From Pycnococcus provasolii (lineage: Eukaryota > Chlorophyta > Pseudoscourfieldiophyceae > Pseudoscourfieldiales > Pycnococcaceae), in assembly GCA_938743325.2 (NCBI GenBank), contig OW568865.1, positions 310,001 through 374,000 on the forward strand: a stretch of 64,000 nt of DNA, in the 5' to 3' direction. The position numbers and the translations under genes were made by a program. Shown piece after piece: positions 45,801 to 54,982 of the stretch (position 1 is the stretch's first letter; the number at the start of each line of letters is the position of its first letter). Below the pieces are notes generated by a model. The model had not been told where the DNA came from, made no database searches, and was given only the letters and a program-made list of their open reading frames with translations.

Positions 45801-48026
45801 GACGGCGCTATGAACTTTTACGATGCAATGAGCATTCTGAATGGAGCGAGCCCTTCGTCTACGACATTCTACGAAGATGCAGGCGTGCTTTTGGAACGAG
45901 TTCTCGTCATGGCCGTCGTGGCTGTTGGGGCGGCGCTGGTTGTGCGTGGCTTGCTTAAGATTGCGACCCTTCCCGAACCTGGGGCGAATGAGGCCGGGCG
46001 GAAGATTGGGATGCGAATGCAGCGCCTGCTCACCGTACCCCGTCTAGAGCTCAGTGCTGTCACGCTAGCCGCCTTGCCGTGCGCCGTCGCCGTGGCACAT
46101 TATCTTGCGGACGTCAGCTGCTGTGCGTCCGAGCTGAAGTATAAGAGGCACCATGCAAATGCGAATGGACTTGTTGAGGCAGTTATCGCTCTCATTGTAC
46201 CGTGTATAGTCTTGACGTGGTGTGTTCACGTGATCGTGTACAGCCGCGTCTATGCAACGTACGATATTGTGAAGAAGAGGTGGGATACTCTCCGAAAGGA
46301 CGCCACAGCGGAGAAGTTTGTTTTCATGGAGGAAGGCGAAGATTCGACATCGAAGGAAGTCAAGGATACGAAGGCCGGCTTCGTGGAACAGTTCGGAGTT
46401 TGCCTTGAGCCATATCGTGGCCCGCAGATCAAGGCGCAATTTCTCTCGCCTCTTGATCGCGCCGTGACTCTGTGCATGGTGCGCGAGCGACGCTCGATGA
46501 CAGAAACATGGCCACTGGGCATTCACATGCTTTGGTTGGGATATCTGCTTCAGATTGGCGCGGGTGTATCGTGCGCCATTGCTGGGACAGCCAAGCCTGG
46601 CGATTCAAGGTTGGCGGGAGTCGGTGCTATCGTGTCGGGCATATTTGTTGGCACCGAGGCCCTGGCTGTTGCAAGCACTCTCCCATACCACGCGATGACT
46701 GACAATGTTTGCGGTTGTCTCTCAGCTGCACTATCTGCCGCAGGATTTTTCGTATTGTCGGCTGTCTTCTATGACGATAAATCACAAGCTGGTGGAATGA
46801 ATGGTGCGATTAAGATCAGCGTCGCCTTGCATGCCTTCTCGGTTTGCGTTGAAGCAATCGCGATCCTCGCGTTGATGGCAAAGGACGCACAAGCTCGGCT
46901 ATCGTGCTTGCGTCCACAGATCAAGTCAACAAAGGAAAAGATTGCGATGAGTCCAACGCCCCTAATGACTGCCATTGGTGATGACAAGTCGATCAAGGAG
47001 TTTGATGATGACAAGGTGACGAAGCTCGGAATCGAGCCTTTGACCCCTCTTCCATTTGGCGGGTGGGGTTATCCGGTGATTCGCGAGGCGAACAAACAGA
47101 ATCGTTTGGTCGAAGAGGAAGACGTTGCGGTCAACATCATGCCATATGAGAAGCCGGAGATGGATGCAGTGTACTTCAAAGAAAATGGTTTGCTGTTGCC
47201 AGAGAAAGAGCTGATGTACAGAGAAAGAGTTGAGGAGCCCGAAGAGGTTGGCAAGAGCGAGGGCACGTCGCCATCTGATGGGCCTGCTGACAAACTGTAC
47301 GAGCCAAGCTGGTTGCGTGCCAATGACAATGATATGAAGGACAGAGCGCAAAGTGCAAGCGGCAGTAATTCGGATAAGCGGAAAGAAAAGCTGAAGTCTC
47401 TATTCAGAAAGCTTGATTTCCTCAACGTCGACGAGGACTTGGCGTCCCAGCCGGCTGGAGTGGTGGAACCAGAAGTACCGCCTTCGAAACGAAGCCCCAC
47501 AAAGCTGCACTCGCCGTCAAACCCAATAAATTCTCCGAGCCGCTTTGGTGAGTTTGGCGTAAAGAGCGAAGAAGAAGCGCTAAGTGCTACTCCATCGCAG
47601 ACGAAGTCGCCGAAATCCTTCCAGCCCTTGCTAAGCCCTTCGCCGAAATCCTTTCAGCCCTTGCTCAGCCCTCCACCACCAACTTCGCCGATGTTGCCTC
47701 CAACGATGGATGCTCGCCGAATTGGCATGCAGATTGCGTCGAGTCCGTCACTTAAGGCTACCGCAAAGCAGCAAGGGCAGACATCTGTCGCATCGCAGTC
47801 CACCTCCACGAAGGAGAAGCAGGAGGAGGAGGGAAAACCGCCATCAGAGACAGCTGGCGCATCGCAGTCCACCTCCACGAAGGAGAAGCAGGAGGAGGAG
47901 GGAAAACCGCCATCAGAGACAGCTGGCGCATCGCAGCCCACCTCCACCAAGGAGAAGCAGGAGGAGAAGGTCAAACCGAGCTCGTTGTCTTCTTTCAGGA
48001 TCAAATTTGACCCGAACGACGAATAA
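42879..48026 (+). CDS. Giant wall-type (SPPP-rich) ectodomain fused to a polytopic membrane domain
   Basis: 1715 residues. Signal peptide (AAVVVILAVATTSLHQPARA). Pro-rich tract 1 at about 30-85. A globular domain of unknown family follows (about 86-345), then a LamG/concanavalin-like domain (about 347-507: SMSFYLRWYDIG, EQWVHVCWVVSN, YVSVGDVNYKGELRNVRLFH). Pro-rich tract 2 (about 520-686) is of SPPPPP type, as in pherophorins and extensins, and is likely hydroxylated and arabinosylated. An Ig-like adhesin-type domain (about 690-840) contains VGCVRDMAGNANAES. After Pro-rich tract 3, about eight TM segments span residues 918-1340. The cytoplasmic tail (~375 residues) is charged and includes three 21-23-residue repeats (QSTSTKEKQEEEGKPPSE, about 1638-1700). 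The TM arrangement recalls TRP/Flc-like channels, but no pore motif is recognised. A wall-anchored sensor or adhesin is inferred. Confidence 0.8.
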   Translation: MQRHANARHSSLLGAAVVVILAVATTSLHQPARAETAFSPPPPPPPMPPRPPPPPPPPPSPPPSPPPPPPPPPPPSPPPSPPFPPFNATALDARPATTCTGVTDGVRHARETTDLGEYDVTYGTVQDGRMSFANAGTEIKYRRRVKRGEAVVIQYNTPLTAGMPCDAWLRARSQFSLGTAQGNSDFTMFGQVDVETVDGFSGFDATVNFQKSSDVPVTHRYDSADPVSLLIGDALTPAALELQWRSTGEIYALVAVPGSGKVPVDANGAGVYVLVGFSLHDELPLYQMARAASPRAAAYASERLDGTPIIRVSLRKIVEPVHVLFRGAVLPTQSVFLANGVKWFQERVTAINVDQASAFRAAGGEAWSMSFYLRWYDIGLGASDAVPLVRVGGGAASSRGDHIYWRKSSRQFQSGSGSASQITSKPGGFDAEQWVHVCWVVSNAQQSSVFFRTPSDSSVLEKLDGAATADFKNIFEYVSVGDVNYKGELRNVRLFHRVLLPSECRSFASSDTPSAVADTCTTPPSPPPAPPLNPPTPPCSPPPPPSPPPNPPSPPPPPPPPPPPPSPPPPPPPPPSPPPSPPPPLPPPPNPPPPMPPLPTPTHPPSPSPPPPSPPPPSPPPKPPSPPTPPDAPYVAPSPPPPSPPPPFPPPPPPPSPPPPPPSPPPPPSPPPSPSPPLPPPPPWPQAPDVHQPQPILQLVSGSAPVSSTSTAQAPVLASEDVIVLQLTFTDSQSGSVEEVDGLQESCYNVESNQVDGLVQSNLAWYTKTSKVARAGGSTLYSITLRPRLLAGVCTTAASGDILVDLTVDIPVGCVRDMAGNANAESRTLFVRWKPPSGAIPVCSPPRPPPSPPCGMDGAPPCGSPPPSPPSPPSPPTSPPRYKAKDLPSFSDEYDGDYGLYIDDEGTLAAPHIPDATSTGTVVAISFIIVLYAISTLVFGFSPLRLLPRLQVIGAAAWLFRIYRRTGRRRPILYDGAMNFYDAMSILNGASPSSTTFYEDAGVLLERVLVMAVVAVGAALVVRGLLKIATLPEPGANEAGRKIGMRMQRLLTVPRLELSAVTLAALPCAVAVAHYLADVSCCASELKYKRHHANANGLVEAVIALIVPCIVLTWCVHVIVYSRVYATYDIVKKRWDTLRKDATAEKFVFMEEGEDSTSKEVKDTKAGFVEQFGVCLEPYRGPQIKAQFLSPLDRAVTLCMVRERRSMTETWPLGIHMLWLGYLLQIGAGVSCAIAGTAKPGDSRLAGVGAIVSGIFVGTEALAVASTLPYHAMTDNVCGCLSAALSAAGFFVLSAVFYDDKSQAGGMNGAIKISVALHAFSVCVEAIAILALMAKDAQARLSCLRPQIKSTKEKIAMSPTPLMTAIGDDKSIKEFDDDKVTKLGIEPLTPLPFGGWGYPVIREANKQNRLVEEEDVAVNIMPYEKPEMDAVYFKENGLLLPEKELMYRERVEEPEEVGKSEGTSPSDGPADKLYEPSWLRANDNDMKDRAQSASGSNSDKRKEKLKSLFRKLDFLNVDEDLASQPAGVVEPEVPPSKRSPTKLHSPSNPINSPSRFGEFGVKSEEEALSATPSQTKSPKSFQPLLSPSPKSFQPLLSPPPPTSPMLPPTMDARRIGMQIASSPSLKATAKQQGQTSVASQSTSTKEKQEEEGKPPSETAGASQSTSTKEKQEEEGKPPSETAGASQPTSTKEKQEEKVKPSSLSSFRIKFDPNDE
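47793..47985 (+). repeat. 69-nt tandem repeats in the tail of the wall-type membrane protein
   Basis: Two almost perfect 69-nt units and a diverged third encode STSTKEKQEEEGKPPSETAG-type repeats. They lie in the predicted cytoplasmic tail and are likely variable in number. Confidence 0.85.
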
Positions 48027-48478
48027 ATCAACACGTTTATATACAAGGGGAGACAATGTCACGCGTGTCACACTGCAAATATTACATACCATCCTAGAAG
48101 TCGTACCACCCTTAACCACAGTGAAGTCTACCCGGTAGTGGTATGCACCTCGCCGGAAGTAGGAAGTACGTGATGGCAAGGTAGTAGTCTATGGCAAGGA
48201 CGAGATCGCCCGTTTGTTTTACGATGCGAGCGATGGCAAGCTGCATTTGATATCGAGACGAGCGATCGCGAACCTTGCGAACATTTACGGACGTCCCGTG
48301 CAATTAGGTGGTGATCACTCGCCGCTCCAAGATACGTGAACGACACTTCTCTGAACAACAACAACAACAACAATCTCTACGATGTAAAAAGCACTTGTAA
48401 AATTTCTTGTTTTCACTTTGTAATAATCTTTGACCCATCAAATCGCCTCAGGCGACAGCATCTTTTATATGCCTACAG
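48027..48478. other. Intergenic region with a coding-like fragment
   Basis: 452 nt between convergent genes. It contains a (CAA)n microsatellite near 48355-48374 and a 58-codon open stretch at 48163-48339 without an ATG, described separately. Confidence 0.55.
48163..48339 (+). pseudogene. Coding-like 58-codon fragment without start
   Basis: Between an in-frame TAG at 48160 and a TGA at 48337, the + strand reads VRDGKVVVYGKDEIARLFYD, then GKLHLISRRAIANLANIYGRP and VQLGGDHSP (three adjacent pieces). The even, non-repetitive composition looks like real protein rather than chance. There is no ATG. It could be a last exon or a gene relic. No family is recognised. Confidence 0.3.
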
Positions 48479-51400
48479 TCACATCCCAGCCACTGCCTCA
48501 TCGGGCGGGTACTCGCCCTCAGTTATGTAAGGCGCCCCAAAGGTGGGGAAGGTGCGCATTCTCAGCCTCTCAAGTTCGGCACGCAGAAGCATCGATTCCT
48601 CGGCTTGCGCCTCCGCAATGTCGCGAAGCTTGCGGTTCGTCACCAAGCTTCTCATTCGCCTGCGAATCATCATCTGCTTTCGTTCCTCGCGCTCCCTTGG
48701 TGGCTCAGGGCGAACTTTCGTCGCCGTGGGACGGCCCATAGTCACATCAGCCACGGCATCACCATCTGCACCTCCGATAGAGTCGGCATGTGCACGCACG
48801 GTATCCGTGGAATTGCGCATCTGCCCAATGCGGCGAACCACCCCACGCTCCTTTGAGCGCATCTCCGCCAATCTCCTCGCGTGAACTTCGCGGCTGAACT
48901 CGATTCGTGCCTCAATCTCCTGGACCTCTGCATTTCGGTTCTGATCCGCGCTCTCTCCCTCGCGCATGAGCACCTGTAAGTCTTTGGTCACCCTGAGAAG
49001 CTGGAGGTCCCTCGCCTGCGTGATCAAGTCCTCTGCTTCCAAGTCCAATCGCTTGTTCTCCCACATCAGCTCGTAAATACCCCTCTTAAAGTTCTTAATT
49101 TTTTGAAGGACCTCAAGCTTCTTGTCGCCGCGGTCGCGAACCACCTCGTTGACATCCTCCACCGATGGTATCGGCATAAGGATTCGGTCGAGGTCGTGCC
49201 CCATGGGGGGTTTGTAAGCTGTGAAGGTTAGCTGCTTCTCCGTTTCCGTCGGATCCTGCAGGCTCATTTGCCCCGAACCAGCATCCAGAAGTGTGTGTCG
49301 ACTCGGCACAGGCGCAGACGGCGCGCCAAGCTCGGAACCACCCGCACCCGTACCGAACGTCTCCACGAAACCCTGCGTGAGGCGGAACGGAATGTCAAGG
49401 TCCATCGTGTCACTTGCGAACTGTTTTTGTGCGCCTTCCAGCACCCGCTGAAGGCAGACATTGTGTCCAAAAGCCTGCAGCTCCTCCTCGTTAGCGTGAG
49501 TAGTGCGAATCTCAGCCAGTCTCAGTTGAGCGGCACATCGCTTGCTTTGAACTTCCAGCATGTACTTTTTCCGCCGACTAGCAATCAGCTTCTCCCAGAA
49601 GTTCTCTTCCAGACCCTCCGGGAAGTCGCGCACACGAAGCATCGGATCAATGTCGTCGATGTCGCCTGACATCGCCGATGCGGCTGCCAAGTGCTCCAGG
49701 GCAGTCGACTCAGACATCGGGTTACTCCCGCTCGGTGCCTGAGCAATCGAGTTGCTCCTGCTCCGGCTTCGTTCTTCAGCGGGCATGGCCGGCTTCAGCG
49801 GACTGCTCAAGACCGACTTCTTCGGGGCTGGAAGTTCGGGGTATGGATCGTCGGTAGGTATCTGCGGCGAAGCTTCCAATTCTACGCTGCGACGTGGTTC
49901 CACCAGCGCAGGCATAGCAGCGGACACGGAAGCTGCGTGATTTGCGGCGTCCTGGTTGTCCACTGGCTTTGTGCTTGCCGACCTCGATACGCCTTGCTGT
50001 GACACCGAGCTTGCACGCTTCTGCGCCACCCCATTCATGCTTGAGCGCTTCGTACTCGTCTGCGCCTGCATGACTTGAACCTTCGGTGGCACCCTGCGCC
50101 GGTACAGCTTCATGAGGACATCTATGTAACCCTCAGCCTCGGCAATGTCCTTCTTGAATGAGCGGTCAGCCTCCTTATCATCGTGAGACGCCTGTTCTGC
50201 AATGTCACGCAGACGAGACTCCTCGCGACGACAGGCTGAATGCCTCGCCTGCGCCGCGGTGCACAGCGCATTCGAGTCGACGAGCGAATGTTCAAGAGCC
50301 GTGACGAGCTCCACCGCCAACCTCGTGTTCTCCTCTACGCGCACCAACAGCCGAGATGCCATCGCCTCGAGCTCGCCCTGTCCGGCGAGGCTTCGCAAAC
50401 GGTACCTCGAAAGTTGGCTTAGCGTGGCGTCAAACTTCTGCGCCAGATCAACACGGTCTCCATCGAGTTTGCGGAATTCTCCTTCCAGAGCCTTGCGCTT
50501 CTTCTCGCGCTCCTCGTTGTGGAGCTTGTTAGCTACCTCCCATTCCTTCAACGCCTTGTTTTGTTCATCGGTATATTCCTTCGGACTAACGGTCAGCATC
50601 CACTCTGGCTTCTCCATCGGAGCATTTTCCGCGTACTTGTCCTTCTGTGCATCCAGTCTGCCGTCCATCATCTGCTTCAGCGCGCGCTGATTCAGCTCCT
50701 GCGCCCCACCGCTGTTCGCTCCGTCCTCCTTTTTAGCGAGGCGCTCGCGCTCCTCAGGCGATACCCACTTCTCAGCCTCGATTTCATCGTCACGGACATT
50801 CATGCTCTCGTCTTTCTGCTCCTCCATGGAATATTGAGGATCGACAAGATGAGAAAGATTCATCTCCTCTCCATCCAGAGTCGGCAATTCGTCCGCAACC
50901 TCACGCATACGAGAGTGCGCATCTGCAATCTTGTCCATATGAAGCGTCTTCACCTCACGCACCTTATCGTGTATCTTGTTAAAGCTCACACGAATTTCTC
51001 TGCCAATCGCAACGAGAATCTCAGACTGTGTGACACGGCGCATCGGCGGCGAGAGGTCGAATGGGGAGTAGAGTAGGTCGCAAAGCTCTGGTGAATTCGT
51101 GGATGCGCTGTAGGCGTCACCGACGTTCCCTTGAGGAAGATTTGGCGGCCCCTGCGTAGGCGCGTCGGCATCAGGAACGACGGACGATGAGGCAGCACGA
51201 CCGCCTGCCGCCGCCGCTGCTCCGGCTCCCGCAGCGGCACCGCCACCTCCTGCAGAACTGTCGCCCGCGTCACCGCCGCCGCTGTCGCCACCGCCCGCGG
51301 CACCGCTCGCCGCCGCCCCGCCAGCGGCTATTCCCTCTTCACCGTCTGCAGCCTCATCCACAACCAGGTCAGACTTCACCGTAACACCCATGCTCTCGTG

Positions 51401-54148
51401 ATGTGCGTGTTCCATGAGCTCAACACGGCGCAGCAAGATGAGCTTATTGCGCATCTCCTCGCGCCTGCCGGACTTTTTGAGCGTAAATGCGTGTACAGTT
51501 TGGCTTTTCGATTCGAGAAGAGGTTGGATGGGTGGCTTGATCGTTTCCATCGGTTCGTAGCAAAGAGTTCGAACGCGGTCGTAAATGATGTCAGCCTCGG
51601 CATTCTCGCGCACCATGCTGTCACGCAGCTCTCTCGCCTTCTGCACGCCCTCCTCTTCAAGGCTAGCTTTGAGAGGCAGGTTGACGAACAGCTCTTCCGC
51701 AGTCAGGCGCTCGCGATCGTCCGCAACCTCGTTCTTTGCCACGGCGTTCTCAAGACTATGCTTGATTTCCTCAATCTGGTCTCGGATCGCACGGACCGCG
51801 GCATCGGTTAAGCCGCTCGATTGATGCATCATCACCGGCGTCGAAACTGCCGCCGCCGATGTCTTGGCATCCGTCCCAAGTACTGGGTCAATATCCTCGT
51901 GTGGATCGTCTACGATATCCACATCGGCATCCTCAGCAGCATTCATGGGCGTGATCGATGAAGCGATGTCCGCCTCTTTGCCAAGAGCACGAGACACCTC
52001 CGCTGGGACGTCGAACACGAACACCGACCCATCGTCGCCACACGTGAAAATGCTCTTACCACTTCCTGACAGGCATGCTGAGGTGGGGGCGCCCGTGCGC
52101 GTGTCGTGCACGCGCTCGCTCACAGCGATCTCCTCCACGGAAGGGCCGGACGTATTCATCACGCGCAGCGTGCCATCATTCAGTGCGCAGATCAGCAGGC
52201 CTTTCGTACTCCCGGCTACCGCGGATGCCATAATACCGCCAGCCATTTCGCTGATGCCACCAGTGTGGTGCTCCGCCTTGATTGGCTTTGGGGCGGGTGC
52301 GCCAACTTTCTGCGCCTTCGGAGGTGCTGGGAATGTTGCACGGTCGCAATTAATGCCATAGCGCTTGAGCGTCCGGTCGCCGTTCATCACGAGCAGAGAA
52401 CCCTTTCCATTTCCAAAGCTGCCTGCGACGCTCGCGGGAGCAGGACCATCGACGCGCGCGCGGCGCACCTTTTCGCCTGAGGACGTGGGGATGCTCAGGA
52501 GCTCTCCGCCGCCAAAGTCACTAAGAACGACAGGCGCATTGCCCCCTGCAGCCTCGTCGGAGGCATCTGCCGCGCCACCGCCGATACCCCAGGTCAACCC
52601 CAGTACGTTTCCCGTCGTCACAGGCTCGCCGCCAAGAGCGATACTGAGGTGCTTGAAGGGAGGGACGTTCGCGTCCGCTGACGTGCGCGTGGAGAAAATG
52701 TGAAGCAGATTGTCTTCCATGAGCACGCAGGCACGCGAGCCAGACGGGCTGTGCTTGATCGCCTTAATGCCCACCTGGCTTCCGGCGGCAGACAGCTTGC
52801 ATCGACCGGTAACGACGAGTTCGAGGCTGGCATTGAATCGATCCTCGAGCGTCGTGGGGTTGATAGCTGCCTTGTTGTAGCGACTTGTGATTGCACGCAG
52901 CACGCCGTACTTCGACCCGACGAGGATGTCGTGTGCTCCGGCACTGACGCACGACATTGGCGCGGCAAGCATGCGCTTCGTGATGCACCGGCCGGACGAC
53001 GCGTCCCACGCTCGAATGTAGCCATCCTGACCTGCGGTAAAGACCGTCTCGGGGAATCCGGGCAACGCGCACGCAATGGCGCCCGCACTGTGCGCGTCCG
53101 CGACGGGGATGCACGGCGGCGGCGACTCGGCCATTGCAGTATTTTCGCACACCACGAGGTTTTCAACCATGCGCATGCTGCCCTCCGAAGTGGTGATGAG
53201 CAGCTTGTCGTAGGTTGGGTTAAACGCCAGGCTTGTCACGGCCGAGTCGACGAGCACCTCGACGGTGCACAGCGGCACCAGAACGCCCGCTTCCACCGAG
53301 TATGCGACGAGCCCGTTGTCGCTCCCTACCCACAGGCGTCGCTTACTTACTGCAATTGCACGCACGGCAACTGCATCCTGCGGAGCTGCAAGCGCCGAGT
53401 TGAACGAGGCTGTGTAGCTCCCGACGTCGTCTTCCGTAGGAACAACGAGCGTAACCTCGCCGGTAGCCAAGCCCGCCCAAATGCCAGTCGCTCCAGCGGT
53501 CCACGCCATGGAGGTCACATCACTACCCATGAGTCCGCCCACAAGCGTCGACGTTAGCTTCGGGCTCGCCCCTGGCGGACTTGTGAGCTTGAGCGTGTAA
53601 AGCCCGCCTCGGCTTGTGAGGACGACACACAGGCTCGGGTCGTGAGGGTGGAAGGCGGCACTCACGGCAGGCGCTCCACCAGGCAGAAGTGTGCTTGCGA
53701 GCACGTTTGTCTCACCTTCGGCCCACCCGCCAACCACCGAAACGAGGTGGTCTGGCTCGTCGTACGCGATGATGAGCTGTGTGCCGTCTGCGGTGAACGC
53801 CAAGCTCGTGATCCCGATCTGCTCTCCTGGCGCCGCCACCGTCGCGAGCGTGCGCGCCTGGTTGCCTGCTCCGGCTATGCTTTGCACATACACGGTTGGC
53901 ACCGCGTCCTTGGTGGCCACCGCCATAAGTCCCGCGCGTGTGTTCACGGCAACCGCCGCAACGCCCACCGCGCTCTTCGAGAACGCCGATACGGGCGCGA
54001 GGCGCGCCGTGCTTGACGACGCGACGTCGAACGTGCGCAGGCACGCGCCCGCGACGTGAACCGCATCGCTGGCGCTGAGGAAGAGCGCGGTTGGCGCCGT
54101 GCGTCCGAGCGCGAGGCGAGGCGGCACCACCACAGGCGTCGCCACCAT
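48479..54148 (-). CDS. CFAP43: CFAP43-like cilia/flagella-associated WD-repeat coiled-coil protein
   Basis: 1889 residues from ATG 54148 (the upstream in-frame GTG is rejected). Residues 1 to ~730 form degenerate WD40 repeats (AIACALPGFPETVFTAGQDG, YIRAWDASSGRC; later KSIFTCGDDGSVFVFDVP). The long C-terminal part is Ala/Gly-rich linkers plus extended coiled coils. NEVADDRERLTAEELFVNLP, GVQKARELRDSMV and LCYEPMETIKPPI follow the order of conserved segments in CFAP43/CFAP44. LMWENKRLDLEAEDLITQ near the end fits the terminal coiled coil. CFAP43/44 form a tether at the inner dynein arm f and are needed for flagellar beating. CFAP44 is the main alternative. The gene implies that this lineage has, or recently had, a flagellate stage. 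Confidence 0.75.
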   Translation of the reverse strand: MVATPVVVPPRLALGRTAPTALFLSASDAVHVAGACLRTFDVASSSTARLAPVSAFSKSAVGVAAVAVNTRAGLMAVATKDAVPTVYVQSIAGAGNQARTLATVAAPGEQIGITSLAFTADGTQLIIAYDEPDHLVSVVGGWAEGETNVLASTLLPGGAPAVSAAFHPHDPSLCVVLTSRGGLYTLKLTSPPGASPKLTSTLVGGLMGSDVTSMAWTAGATGIWAGLATGEVTLVVPTEDDVGSYTASFNSALAAPQDAVAVRAIAVSKRRLWVGSDNGLVAYSVEAGVLVPLCTVEVLVDSAVTSLAFNPTYDKLLITTSEGSMRMVENLVVCENTAMAESPPPCIPVADAHSAGAIACALPGFPETVFTAGQDGYIRAWDASSGRCITKRMLAAPMSCVSAGAHDILVGSKYGVLRAITSRYNKAAINPTTLEDRFNASLELVVTGRCKLSAAGSQVGIKAIKHSPSGSRACVLMEDNLLHIFSTRTSADANVPPFKHLSIALGGEPVTTGNVLGLTWGIGGGAADASDEAAGGNAPVVLSDFGGGELLSIPTSSGEKVRRARVDGPAPASVAGSFGNGKGSLLVMNGDRTLKRYGINCDRATFPAPPKAQKVGAPAPKPIKAEHHTGGISEMAGGIMASAVAGSTKGLLICALNDGTLRVMNTSGPSVEEIAVSERVHDTRTGAPTSACLSGSGKSIFTCGDDGSVFVFDVPAEVSRALGKEADIASSITPMNAAEDADVDIVDDPHEDIDPVLGTDAKTSAAAVSTPVMMHQSSGLTDAAVRAIRDQIEEIKHSLENAVAKNEVADDRERLTAEELFVNLPLKASLEEEGVQKARELRDSMVRENAEADIIYDRVRTLCYEPMETIKPPIQPLLESKSQTVHAFTLKKSGRREEMRNKLILLRRVELMEHAHHESMGVTVKSDLVVDEAADGEEGIAAGGAAASGAAGGGDSGGGDAGDSSAGGGGAAAGAGAAAAAGGRAASSSVVPDADAPTQGPPNLPQGNVGDAYSASTNSPELCDLLYSPFDLSPPMRRVTQSEILVAIGREIRVSFNKIHDKVREVKTLHMDKIADAHSRMREVADELPTLDGEEMNLSHLVDPQYSMEEQKDESMNVRDDEIEAEKWVSPEERERLAKKEDGANSGGAQELNQRALKQMMDGRLDAQKDKYAENAPMEKPEWMLTVSPKEYTDEQNKALKEWEVANKLHNEEREKKRKALEGEFRKLDGDRVDLAQKFDATLSQLSRYRLRSLAGQGELEAMASRLLVRVEENTRLAVELVTALEHSLVDSNALCTAAQARHSACRREESRLRDIAEQASHDDKEADRSFKKDIAEAEGYIDVLMKLYRRRVPPKVQVMQAQTSTKRSSMNGVAQKRASSVSQQGVSRSASTKPVDNQDAANHAASVSAAMPALVEPRRSVELEASPQIPTDDPYPELPAPKKSVLSSPLKPAMPAEERSRSRSNSIAQAPSGSNPMSESTALEHLAAASAMSGDIDDIDPMLRVRDFPEGLEENFWEKLIASRRKKYMLEVQSKRCAAQLRLAEIRTTHANEEELQAFGHNVCLQRVLEGAQKQFASDTMDLDIPFRLTQGFVETFGTGAGGSELGAPSAPVPSRHTLLDAGSGQMSLQDPTETEKQLTFTAYKPPMGHDLDRILMPIPSVEDVNEVVRDRGDKKLEVLQKIKNFKRGIYELMWENKRLDLEAEDLITQARDLQLLRVTKDLQVLMREGESADQNRNAEVQEIEARIEFSREVHARRLAEMRSKERGVVRRIGQMRNSTDTVRAHADSIGGADGDAVADVTMGRPTATKVRPEPPREREERKQMMIRRRMRSLVTNRKLRDIAEAQAEESMLLRAELERLRMRTFPTFGAPYITEGEYPPDEAVAGM

Positions 54149-54982
54149 CACCAGCTTCCACTACCCTGGGCCTGGGAGCAGGGGCCGGACGGACGGACTG
54201 GGAGGGGGACCCCAACCACTTCAATGCCCTTCCCTTCCCCCTTCCCTTCCCCTTCCCATCACTTCCCCACTTCACCGGACAGCCGGACGGGACGGGACGG
54301 GCTTCAAGCTTTCAAGGTGTGTGCCCGCTCATCAAGGCTCACGCTCAAGCTCTCGCTCAAGGCCTCAAAACCAAAACGCCGTTTCTTGGATGGAAACTTG
54401 GTGGCCCCATCACTTGCCATCCTGCTTTGAAGTTTGAGCTTTCAGCAAAACCCGTGAAACCGTCTTTGAGCTTTCCCGTAAAGGCTTGATTCTTACCGGC
54501 AACCGGCCTCTTCTCTTCGCCTCTCTTCGCTCTCCGTTCTACGATTTCGTGAAGTGAAGTGGGGGAGGGCCTGAGCTGGGCCTGAGGGACATCTTTGAGG
54601 CTCTGCTCAAGAGGCTCTGCTAAAGTTTACGGTAGAGACTCGGTTTATGTAGACACGGCTCATCCAGAGAAAGGAGAATGAATGTGCAACGCGTCGCGTG
54701 AATGGTGACTGGTGAGGTGCACCCTTCTGTCGTCACCGGTTCTCGCAGCCAGTGAGTGAGCCATCGGGCTGTCAGTGCCATGGCCGTTAAAAACCCAAAG
54801 GAGAAACGTGATGTCAAGCAAGCTCTCTCAATCATGTTTACCATGTCATGGCCAAGTGATGGACATGGCGCGATGAAAGTGATTAGGGTTAGGGTTAGGG
54901 CTATCCCGTTGCGCACAATTTGAACATCAGCGATTAATTAAGTTATTTTATCGTTGTGGTACAGTACCTTTAAAAACAAGGA
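54149..54982. other. Intergenic region, partly repetitive, with telomeric motif
   Basis: 834 nt. The CFAP43 side is rich in CCCTTCCCCTTCCC repeats (54225-54260). CTCAAG/GCTTTGAGC-type repeats follow (54300-54480). A TTAGGG array lies at 54883-54901, about 85-100 nt before the next ATG. No gene is supported. Confidence 0.55.
54883..54901. repeat. Interstitial telomere-type repeat (TTAGGG)3
   Basis: Three perfect TTAGGG units in sense orientation to the secreted protein gene starting at 54983. Confidence 0.85.
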
